DNA of 5,830 bases from UMGS1649 sp964481385 (lineage in GTDB: Bacteria > Bacillota > Clostridia > TANB77 > CAG-465): contig CAYZTN010000061.1 in the NCBI GenBank assembly GCA_964481385.1, forward strand, positions 1-5,830, read 5' to 3'. Each line of letters opens with the position of its first letter. Within the stretch, counting starts at the first letter, position 1. Positions 1 to 5,658 of the stretch are shown piece by piece. The position numbers and the translations under genes were made by a program. Below the pieces are notes generated by a model, which ran no database searches, was not told the origin of the DNA, and worked only from the letters and a program-made list of their open reading frames with translations.

Positions 1-7
1 CTCCTTT
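1..7 (-). promoter_or_regulatory. Ribosome binding site of a divergent gene lying outside the window
   Basis: Read on the minus strand, the first seven bases are AAAGGAG, a full Shine-Dalgarno sequence at the extreme left edge. The start codon would lie just outside the window. Together with the leftward promoter-like sequence at 49-78 it suggests that a divergently transcribed gene begins immediately to the left. The gene itself cannot be seen. Confidence 0.45.
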
Positions 8-26
8 CATTTGGTTGTATTTTTGA

Positions 27-75
27 TTGTTGATTTTTAGATACAATAATTCTAAGGACTTTTTTGTTGATTTTT
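27..75. repeat. 12-bp direct repeat in the divergent promoter region
   Basis: TTGTTGATTTTT occurs at 27-38 and again, exactly, at 64-75, a start-to-start distance of 37 bp. The right copy overlaps the -35 element of the putative leftward promoter and the left copy lies just downstream of its expected start site. This placement suits a pair of regulator-binding sites, but the repeat is T-rich in an AT-rich region, so chance is possible. Confidence 0.4.
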
Positions 76-78
76 CAA
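49..78 (-). promoter_or_regulatory. Putative leftward sigma-A promoter
   Basis: On the minus strand TTGAAA (78 to 73) and TAGAAT (54 to 49) are separated by 18 bp, a fair match to the sigma-A consensus. Transcription would start near 42 and reach the minus-strand AAAGGAG at the window edge. Support comes mainly from that ribosome binding site; either box alone would be weak evidence in such AT-rich DNA. Confidence 0.4.
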
Positions 79-85
79 ACAAAAC

Positions 86-114
86 TTGACTATTGTCTAT
101 AAAAACGATATAAT
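86..114 (+). promoter_or_regulatory. Strong sigma-A promoter of the defence operon
   Basis: TTGACT at 86-91 and a perfect TATAAT at 109-114 are separated by exactly 17 bp, the optimal housekeeping sigma spacing. Transcription is expected to start near 120-122, leaving a leader of roughly 130 nt before the first gene. It is the only near-consensus promoter I see ahead of the six co-oriented genes. Because no terminator is visible between them, it may drive all six. Confidence 0.8.
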
Positions 115-148
115 AGTAATATCTAACTAGGAAGTAACAATTATAAAA

Positions 149-214
149 TGTAATACTTACCATCAATCACTAATTACATTATAAAGTAATTATTCGTACT
201 TGTCAAGTATTACA
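149..214 (+). promoter_or_regulatory. Nested inverted repeats in the operon leader
   Basis: TGTAATACTT (149-158) is the exact reverse complement of AAGTATTACA (205-214). Inside it, TAATTAC (171-177) pairs exactly with GTAATTA (186-192) around an 8-nt loop. Both lie in the transcribed leader between the promoter and the first ribosome binding site. They could form an RNA stem with an internal hairpin or serve as a protein operator. No T-run follows the stem directly, so it is not a typical intrinsic terminator. I do not recognise it as a known riboswitch. Confidence 0.45.
197..209. promoter_or_regulatory. 13-bp palindrome, possible operator
   Basis: TACTTGTCAAGTA is a perfect odd-length palindrome (TACTTG, central T, CAAGTA). 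Its right half overlaps the distal arm of the larger inverted repeat at 205-214. Such dyads commonly bind dimeric helix-turn-helix repressors. No regulator of that type is encoded in the window, so any binder would have to come from elsewhere, possibly the divergent gene to the left. Confidence 0.35.
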
Positions 215-249
215 ATTAAAATTTTAAAAAATTTTTTAGGAGAATGAAA

Positions 250-1155
250 ATGAAGAAAAATAATGAAGGAAATTTCAGAACTTTTTGGTTCAAGTATAGT
301 GATTATGATAAAGTAGATTTAGATGAAAAATACTATATAACACCAAAAGAAAACTCTAAAGTAACAATGTATGATCCTTTTGATGTTGCAGATAAAATTT
401 TAGTCGACATATTAACAATAGGATTAGATATAAAGAAAACAGATATGCAATCTGCAGAAGATAGAATTATGGAGTTTGTACATAATTATGGGCTATTAGG
501 AGAATTAACATATGCTCCTATAAACAGCAATTTAGTAGTTCAACAAAAAGTATTTTTACCAAGCGATAATGTTGTTACTGAAAAAGAAGAAGAAATGTCT
601 ACAGAAGACTATATAAAATTGTTTTTGAAATGTGAGAAAAAACAAAAAATTAACTTAAATAAACTGTCTGATGGTAGTATTGAATTAACAGTAGAAAATG
701 AGATGAATCCAATAGCTGCTATTGATAGACCAGCTGAATATGCAGTAGTTTTTTCAAAAGCTTATTCAGAAAGAATTGTTTGGATAATGCAGTATGCTAG
801 AGATTTATATTCAGTTTTTGAAGCTATTGAAAATTATAATAAGGTTGAAGATGCTTATACAAAACAATTATATGATAGAAGAATTAAAAATTTTAATCCT
901 TCTAAAATTGCATGTAGAATATTAATGGATAACAACAAAGAAAATCCACCTGTTATAGAATGGAATTTCAATTCTTTAAAATTAGCAATAGATACAATGT
1001 TTGCTTTAAATGAAACAACTGAAAGAAAAACAGTAAAAATGTGTAAACACTGTGGTAAGCCTTTTTCTTCAGATAACTTGAAAGCAGAATACTGTAGCCC
1101 ACAATGTAGAAATCAAGCTAATGTTTATAAAAGCAGAGCAAAAAATAAAGAATAA
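250..1155 (+). CDS. Uncharacterised protein with C-terminal four-Cys zinc-finger-like motif
   Basis: I do not recognise this family as a whole. The product is about 301 residues. The last 40 carry two Cys pairs, CKHC (265-268) and CSPQC (282-286), separated by 13 residues and followed by a basic tail. This looks like a small treble-clef or zinc-ribbon fold able to bind one zinc and perhaps nucleic acid. The rest is acidic to neutral with no signal peptide or membrane segment, so it is probably cytoplasmic. I chose ATG 250 because AGGAG at 238-242 lies 7 bp upstream; ATG 244, two codons earlier, would leave only 1 bp. It is the first gene of the operon, 20 bp before the methyltransferase, so a regulatory or accessory role is possible but is inference only. 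Coding is well supported: a long frame, good signals, and codon use like its neighbours. Confidence 0.85.
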   Translation: MKKNNEGNFRTFWFKYSDYDKVDLDEKYYITPKENSKVTMYDPFDVADKILVDILTIGLDIKKTDMQSAEDRIMEFVHNYGLLGELTYAPINSNLVVQQKVFLPSDNVVTEKEEEMSTEDYIKLFLKCEKKQKINLNKLSDGSIELTVENEMNPIAAIDRPAEYAVVFSKAYSERIVWIMQYARDLYSVFEAIENYNKVEDAYTKQLYDRRIKNFNPSKIACRILMDNNKENPPVIEWNFNSLKLAIDTMFALNETTERKTVKMCKHCGKPFSSDNLKAEYCSPQCRNQANVYKSRAKNKE

Positions 1156-1175
1156 TATGGAGGTAAAATAAAAAA

Positions 1176-2180
1176 ATGGAATGCAAAATAGAAAATAATA
1201 TGAGTTTATTTAATGTAGAGAATATACCTGATAATAATCAATATGATTTTAAATATATAGATTTGTTTGCTGGAATTGGAGGAATTAGAACTCCTTTCCA
1301 AAATTTAGGAGGAAAATGTGTTTTTTCATCTGAAATAGATAAATATGCCTCTCAAACTTATGAAGCAAACTATGGAGAAAAGCCTAGTGGAGATATTACA
1401 AAAATTCCTGCAAATACAATTCCTAACTTTGATATTTTATTAGCTGGATTCCCTTGTCAAGCATTTTCAATAGCAGGAAAAAGAGAAGGATTTAATGATA
1501 CAAGAGGAACTATGTTTTTTGAAGTTGAGAGAATATTAGAAGAAAAACAACCGAAATGCTTTCTTTTGGAAAATGTAAAAGGACTAATTAATCACGATAA
1601 AGGAAAGACTTTTGAAACAATGTTAGATATTTTAGAAAACAAATTAAATTACAAAGTCTTTCATAAAGTTTTAAATGCTAAAAATTTTGGACTACCCCAA
1701 AATCGCGAAAGAATAATGATAGTAGGATTTAAAAATCACAATATAGATTTCCATTTTCCAGATGATACAAATATTCCAACAAGATTAGGAAACATATTAG
1801 AAGATAATCCTGATGACAAATATACAATATCTGATAAAATTTGGGCTAGTCATCAAATGAGAAAAGAGAGAAATAGAGAAAAAGGAAATGGATTTGGATA
1901 TTGCTTATTTAATGAAGATTCTGCTTACACAAGTACAATTTCTGCAAGATATTATAAAGATGGTTCAGAAATTTTAGTAGATCAATCAGCGAAAGGAAAA
2001 AATCCTAGAAAATTGACTCCTAGAGAAGCAGCAAGATTACAAGGCTATCCAGATAGTTTTAAAATTGTTGTTAGTGATACACAAGCATATAAACAATTTG
2101 GAAATTCAGTTCCTGTAAATATGATTGATGCAGTTGCTAAAAAAATGTATGAAGCACTAAAAAAAGGAGGCGAAATATAA
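1176..2180 (+). CDS. dcm: DNA (cytosine-5)-methyltransferase of a Type II restriction-modification system
   Basis: The enzyme transfers a methyl group from S-adenosylmethionine to C5 of cytosine in a specific site, protecting host DNA from the partner nuclease. All the hallmark motifs are present in order: FAGIGG (31-36, AdoMet binding), GFPCQAFS (91-98, catalytic Cys94), ENVKG (132-136, catalytic Glu132), QNRERI (175-180), RKLTPREAARLQG (278-290), and FGNSVP (308-313). At 334 residues it is a normal, complete length. The target-recognition region carries KGNGFGY (236-242) and SARYYKDGSEIL (256-267). From memory these, with VSDTQAY (299-305), resemble E. coli Dcm and the EcoRII/SsoII group, which modify CCWGG or CCNGG; the N-terminal half also recalls M.HpaII. 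Recognition of a CC-N-GG type site is therefore inferred, not shown. GGAGG at 1159-1163 is a rather long 12 bp from ATG 1176. An in-frame ATG at 1200 lacks a ribosome binding site. The stop overlaps the start of the nuclease gene by 1 bp. Confidence 0.95.
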   Translation: MECKIENNMSLFNVENIPDNNQYDFKYIDLFAGIGGIRTPFQNLGGKCVFSSEIDKYASQTYEANYGEKPSGDITKIPANTIPNFDILLAGFPCQAFSIAGKREGFNDTRGTMFFEVERILEEKQPKCFLLENVKGLINHDKGKTFETMLDILENKLNYKVFHKVLNAKNFGLPQNRERIMIVGFKNHNIDFHFPDDTNIPTRLGNILEDNPDDKYTISDKIWASHQMRKERNREKGNGFGYCLFNEDSAYTSTISARYYKDGSEILVDQSAKGKNPRKLTPREAARLQGYPDSFKIVVSDTQAYKQFGNSVPVNMIDAVAKKMYEALKKGGEI

Positions 2181-3190
2181 TGGATATTACAGAAATGGAA
2201 TATAGGAATAATTTATTATTTTATACAATATTAAAAGATTTATTAAAATGTAGATTAGGTGAAAAAAGACTAATGATTTTAGAGGAAACTATTGAACAAA
2301 ACACCAATTTACCTTGCAATAAAATGAAACAACTACTTTCAAATGGAATAGTATCAGAAAACACAAAGGCTTATGATGATTTAATGATTTTATTAAATTT
2401 AGCCAACAATAATAATTATAATATGTGGAAAGAGTTGTTATTGGTTTCTATAGAACTTTTACTTACAAAAGATTTGATATTAGAAGAATCAAAATCGTAT
2501 GCTAGAATAAAGTACAAAGAAAAAATCGACAAGATAAAAGATAAACTTGGACTTGAATATGATATGTCTAATTTAGAATATCCATATGGTCAAAGGGTAA
2601 TTAGTTCTTTATTAGTGTATGTTTTAACTAATATTGATAGAGAAACTGAATTTGTTCTTGAAACAAGTAAAAGTACAATTAAGGTTTTAAATGATAAATT
2701 AAAAAATATTGTTGAAAAATATAAAATAAATGTAAACAATATGTTTATGATTATTATTGATGAATCAATAAATCAAAGTATAAAATCTGATGCTGGACAA
2801 TCATATGAAAATAGAGTATATAGCTTATTACTAAATATTAGCGATAAAGTTGAAAATCATTCTCACGACGATATAATTTCTTCAGTTGAATATGATTTTA
2901 CATTTTATATTGATGACAAAAAATATGGTGTAAGTGCAAAAAGAACATTAAGAGAAAGATATAAACAAAATTTTGAAGATGTAGATTTTCTTACAGTTGA
3001 TGCAATGTTTCTAATAACACTTGGTATTGATTTAAATGAAGATAAACTCAATAATATACTACAAAAAAATGGACAATTTGTTATTGTTGCAGACGAAGTT
3101 TATGAAGCTAAAGAATATTTAAAAAATAATCCAAGAGTATTATCTTCTAAAAATATAACTAAAGATACTATAAAAAATATTTTGAAATAG
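2180..3190 (+). CDS. Probable Type II restriction endonuclease, EcoRII-C/NgoMIV-like
   Basis: This is probably the nuclease partner of the upstream methyltransferase, cutting unmodified invading DNA. The C-terminal half holds a PD-(D/E)XK-like core: a helix Glu in AGQSYENRV (Glu210), an acidic residue in EYDFTF (Asp239), then VSAKRTLRERYKQ (251-263) with Lys254, Arg258 and Gln263. The pattern SxKxTxRxRxxQ is similar to that of EcoRII (KTTCKDRWRQ) and NgoMIV (SCKWTIRSDR), a group that cuts CCNGG and CCGG-core sites. This agrees with the Dcm-like recognition region of the methyltransferase. The first 195 residues look largely helical and I do not recognise them; they may contribute to specificity or dimerisation. 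The start is firm: GGAGG at 2166-2170, then 9 bp to ATG 2180, which overlaps the methyltransferase stop (TAATG), so the two are translationally coupled with the methylase first. The family call is motif-based, and a search could change the subfamily. Confidence 0.8.
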   Translation: MDITEMEYRNNLLFYTILKDLLKCRLGEKRLMILEETIEQNTNLPCNKMKQLLSNGIVSENTKAYDDLMILLNLANNNNYNMWKELLLVSIELLLTKDLILEESKSYARIKYKEKIDKIKDKLGLEYDMSNLEYPYGQRVISSLLVYVLTNIDRETEFVLETSKSTIKVLNDKLKNIVEKYKINVNNMFMIIIDESINQSIKSDAGQSYENRVYSLLLNISDKVENHSHDDIISSVEYDFTFYIDDKKYGVSAKRTLRERYKQNFEDVDFLTVDAMFLITLGIDLNEDKLNNILQKNGQFVIVADEVYEAKEYLKNNPRVLSSKNITKDTIKNILK

Positions 3191-3205
3191 TGCAATTTAG
3201 TATTG

Positions 3206-3213
3206 AAAGGAGA
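3206..3213 (+). promoter_or_regulatory. Ribosome binding site that fixes the TTG start of the two-TM protein
   Basis: AAAGGAGA lies 8 bp before TTG 3221. An earlier in-frame TTG at 3203 falls upstream of this sequence and has no ribosome binding site of its own, so 3221 is the supported start. Confidence 0.75.
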
Positions 3214-3220
3214 TAAAAAC

Positions 3221-4057
3221 TTGAAAAGATATATAGCATTTAATGTAATAGTACCAATAATTTTAATATTTGTTTTACCAATTATAATTTTTATATTTGC
3301 AATTCAATATTTTTCAATAAGTGAGATAAACTTATTATTTACGACATTGCAAATTAATGAAGATGTAGATATTCCTAATTATATTAGTGATTTATCAGTA
3401 TCTACAATGATTATTGTATTGTTTAGTATAATATTTATTTCATTGAGAAACTTTAATAAAAATAGAGTTTTTCTTTCTGGTAATATATATGGTACTAGTT
3501 ATTATATATTTTATAAGCTTGCTAAAATTTTAGGATTTAATAAAATTAGTTTAATTAGAAAACCATACTATATAATGTTTAAAATTGTATTAAATGATGA
3601 TTTTGAAGAATTGGTAAATTTAAGTAAAGAAAATGAACAACTAAGTTCTGAAATTTCTATTAAAGTAGATGAGAGTAAGTTTCACGATATTAACAATTTA
3701 AGAGAATGTAATTTAGTTATTTCAGACACTTATAAAATAAACCTAGAACAACTTCCAATAGATAAACAGGATATTGATACTATTTTTATAGAACGAATTG
3801 GACATGAAGGAATTAGAGTATCTTCTCCCGAATTAGTAAATGAAGTTCGTAAATCTGTTATAAAAATTATGAATACAGGAGCTAAAATAAATCTATTTAT
3901 GACAACGTCAACATTAAATACATATCAAATTATAAGAGATTGCTTTATGCAAGCTGATAGAGATAAAATTGAATTAGAAATATTTCAACAAAATACTGCA
4001 GATAAAAAGAAAAGATTTAAAGATAAAGGAAAAAAAGTAATAAGGAGGAAAAAATAG
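3221..4057 (+). CDS. Two-transmembrane protein, putative CBASS membrane effector
   Basis: The 278-residue product begins with a long hydrophobic helix (about 5-28, after MKR), a loop of about 31 residues, and a second hydrophobic helix (about 60-75) followed by basic RNFNKNR. This predicts an inner-membrane protein with both ends in the cytoplasm. Residues 76-278 form a soluble alpha/beta-looking domain with a charged helical stretch (about 125-160) and a very basic tail (262-278). It abuts a CD-NTase gene, so the likely role is a CBASS effector that binds the cyclic oligonucleotide and breaks the membrane, stopping phage spread. The soluble domain is too long for the simple 2TM plus beta-barrel (Cap15-like) form. 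The segment INLFMTTSTLNTYQIIRD (223-240) is faintly like the end of SAVED domains, which would make it Cap14-like, but I am not sure. It starts with TTG, and TM1 would be lost with any internal ATG. The next gene starts right after its stop codon. Confidence 0.75.
   Translation: MKRYIAFNVIVPIILIFVLPIIIFIFAIQYFSISEINLLFTTLQINEDVDIPNYISDLSVSTMIIVLFSIIFISLRNFNKNRVFLSGNIYGTSYYIFYKLAKILGFNKISLIRKPYYIMFKIVLNDDFEELVNLSKENEQLSSEISIKVDESKFHDINNLRECNLVISDTYKINLEQLPIDKQDIDTIFIERIGHEGIRVSSPELVNEVRKSVIKIMNTGAKINLFMTTSTLNTYQIIRDCFMQADRDKIELEIFQQNTADKKKRFKDKGKKVIRRKK
4042..4048 (+). promoter_or_regulatory. Ribosome binding site for the CD-NTase TTG start
   Basis: AAGGAGG, a full anti-16S match, lies 9 bp before TTG 4058 and inside the end of the two-TM gene. 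The strong site probably compensates for the weak TTG codon. The next Met codon in frame (residue 105) lies beyond the active-site motifs, so TTG must be the start. Confidence 0.8.
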
Positions 4058-5188
4058 TTGGACAATACACGAATTGATTTGGTATTAAGACGAATTGCCA
4101 AAGAATTAGATATTTCAGAAGATAAATACAAAAAAGCAGTAGAAAGCTATAATGCAGTTGGAACATATTTATCAAATCATATAAAAGCACAGGTAGATAT
4201 ATTTCCACAAGGTTCATTTAGATTAGGAACAGTAATAAAACCTTTATCAGATGAAGATGATTATGATATTGACCTAGTATGCAAAATAAACAAGCATTTT
4301 TCAAATCCGAAGGACTTAAAAAATGAAGTTGGACAGGCTCTAAAAGTAAGTGATAGATATTCTAAAATGCTACAAGATGAAGGAAAAAGATGTTGGACAT
4401 TAAAATATTCGGAAGAAGCACAATATCATATGGATATTCTTCCAGCAATTACAGATATAACATATGATAGAGATAAAAAATTAAAAATAACTAATAAAGA
4501 TGAAGAAACTGGTATCTATACTTTTACTACAACTAATCCAGAAGCGTACTTTGAATGGTTTAATGAAAAGCAACAAGAAGAAAAACAGAGATTAATAGAA
4601 AATTTTGCTGTTCAAAATAATAAAAAAATTGAAGAAGTTCCAGAGTATGAAGTAAAGACTACATTACAAGTTGCGTTACAGATATTAAAGAGATATAGAG
4701 ATAAAAAATTTGAAAATAGATTAGACGATAAACCAATTTCTATAATATTGACAACTATAATGGCTCAAATTTACGCAGGTGAAAACAATGTATATGAATT
4801 GATAAAGAAGTTTTCGAGCAATTATGAAAAATACATAAAAATAAAAAATGGTATTGAGTGGGTAGAAAATCCTCTAAATAGTGAAGAAAATTTTGCTGAT
4901 AAATGGCAAATACACCCTGAAAGAAAAGATGCTTTTAAATTTTTTATGACCGAATTAAAGAAAGATATTGTAAATAATACATTTATTACTTCTGGAAATT
5001 TATTTGAAGAATCAAAAAGCTATAAGGAAATGTTTGGTACAAAAATAGTAGAAAAAGCATATGCAAGTATTGGAGAAGATGCTAGGACATTACGTGAAAA
5101 TGGAAATATGTACATTAATAAAGATGCTAAAGTTAACTTTAAACAAGAAGGAAGAAATGTAAAGGAGCATAAGTTTTTTGGGCAGTAA
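4058..5188 (+). CDS. CBASS cyclic-oligonucleotide synthase (CD-NTase, SMODS domain)
   Basis: The enzyme is expected to sense phage infection and join nucleotides into a cyclic di- or trinucleotide signal that activates the effector. The nucleotidyltransferase core is intact: the GS motif in PQGSFRLGT (50-58, Gly52-Ser53), the metal-binding acids in DDYDIDLV (67-74, Asp70 and Asp72), and the third acid in HMDILPA (124-130, Asp126). A helical C-terminal part follows, including KTTLQVALQILKRYRD (200-215) and KPISIILTTIMAQIYAG (225-241), both typical of CBASS cyclases. At 376 residues it has normal length. The clade cannot be fixed by eye; with a stand-alone E2 neighbour clade G is a reasonable guess. 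The C-terminus is KFFGQ, exposed-looking and with a penultimate Gly, a plausible site for E2-mediated conjugation. It begins directly after the two-TM stop codon and overlaps the E2 gene by 11 bp, so the three are likely translated together. No signal or membrane segment; cytoplasmic. Confidence 0.93.
   Translation: MDNTRIDLVLRRIAKELDISEDKYKKAVESYNAVGTYLSNHIKAQVDIFPQGSFRLGTVIKPLSDEDDYDIDLVCKINKHFSNPKDLKNEVGQALKVSDRYSKMLQDEGKRCWTLKYSEEAQYHMDILPAITDITYDRDKKLKITNKDEETGIYTFTTTNPEAYFEWFNEKQQEEKQRLIENFAVQNNKKIEEVPEYEVKTTLQVALQILKRYRDKKFENRLDDKPISIILTTIMAQIYAGENNVYELIKKFSSNYEKYIKIKNGIEWVENPLNSEENFADKWQIHPERKDAFKFFMTELKKDIVNNTFITSGNLFEESKSYKEMFGTKIVEKAYASIGEDARTLRENGNMYINKDAKVNFKQEGRNVKEHKFFGQ
5161..5167 (+). 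promoter_or_regulatory. Ribosome binding site for the E2-like gene
   Basis: AAAGGAG lies 10 bp before TTG 5178 and inside the 3' end of the CD-NTase gene. The first in-frame ATG (5226) has no comparable site, which supports the TTG start. Confidence 0.7.
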
Positions 5189-5636
5189 ATTTCCTAAAAG
5201 TACAAAGAAATATGCAACAATTCCAATGCAAAAATATAATTTACTAATTAAACACAAAAAACTTTTAATTAAAGATAATTCAAATAAAAAATTAGATATG
5301 GATTTTTTGATAAAATCCTCTAATAGTAGTAATGAATATATAATAAAAATAAAATATGATACTATTTTTGATATTCCAAAGGTATTTTTACTAAGCCCAA
5401 AATTAGATGAACGTCCTAATGAAACTATTCCTCATACTTATGGTATGCAGAAAGTTAATGGTAAAGAATATCTACAAATATGTCCGTTTTATCCAAGTGA
5501 AGATTGGAATAATAAAATGATTATTGCAGATACTGTATTATTTTGGAGTATCGAGTGGTTTTATTTTTATGAAATATGGTTTGTTTCTGGAGTTTGGTGT
5601 GGACGGAGGGAAACATCCAGAAAATGGCAAAAATGA
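5178..5636 (+). CDS. Stand-alone bacterial E2-like protein of short Type II CBASS, apparently frameshifted near its 3' end
   Basis: The protein resembles the E2-only regulators of short Type II CBASS, which join the C-terminus of the CD-NTase to a target through a catalytic Cys and so tune its activity. Seen here are YLQICPFYPSEDW (98-110) with candidate catalytic Cys102, then IADTVLFWSIEWFYFYEIW (116-134) and SGVWCG (137-142). The family usually continues into a GGGxHP-type ending. Here the frame instead reads RRETSRKWQK and stops at 5634-5636. Omitting the single C at 5604 gives GVWCGGGKHPENGKNEEK and a stop at 5644-5646, so a one-base insertion (real mutation or sequencing error) is very likely. 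A second oddity is LFW at 121-123, where relatives as I remember them have a Pro before the Trp. The TTG start overlaps the CD-NTase stop by 11 bp. The core and candidate Cys are kept, so partial function is possible. Confidence 0.8.
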   Translation: MGSKFPKSTKKYATIPMQKYNLLIKHKKLLIKDNSNKKLDMDFLIKSSNSSNEYIIKIKYDTIFDIPKVFLLSPKLDERPNETIPHTYGMQKVNGKEYLQICPFYPSEDWNNKMIIADTVLFWSIEWFYFYEIWFVSGVWCGRRETSRKWQK

Positions 5637-5658
5637 AGAAAAATAAAATTAACTGAAT

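Noticed and set aside
244..249. ATG at 244 as the start of the first gene
   Set aside because: AGGAG at 238-242 would be only 1 bp away. ATG 250 has a 7-bp spacing and changes the product by two residues.
3203..3220. TTG at 3203 as the start of the two-TM protein
   Set aside because: It is upstream of the only ribosome binding site (3206-3213); TTG 3221 is correctly spaced.
3646..4057. Firm assignment of the two-TM protein's soluble domain to SAVED
   Set aside because: Only one short segment is similar by eye and the rest does not show the usual SAVED pattern, so it is kept as a possibility only.
4017..4217. Minus-strand open frame of 66 codons, Leu- and Phe-rich
   Set aside because: It lies antisense to the end of the two-TM gene and the start of the cyclase gene, has no ribosome binding site, and its composition is what Lys-rich coding sequence gives on the other strand.
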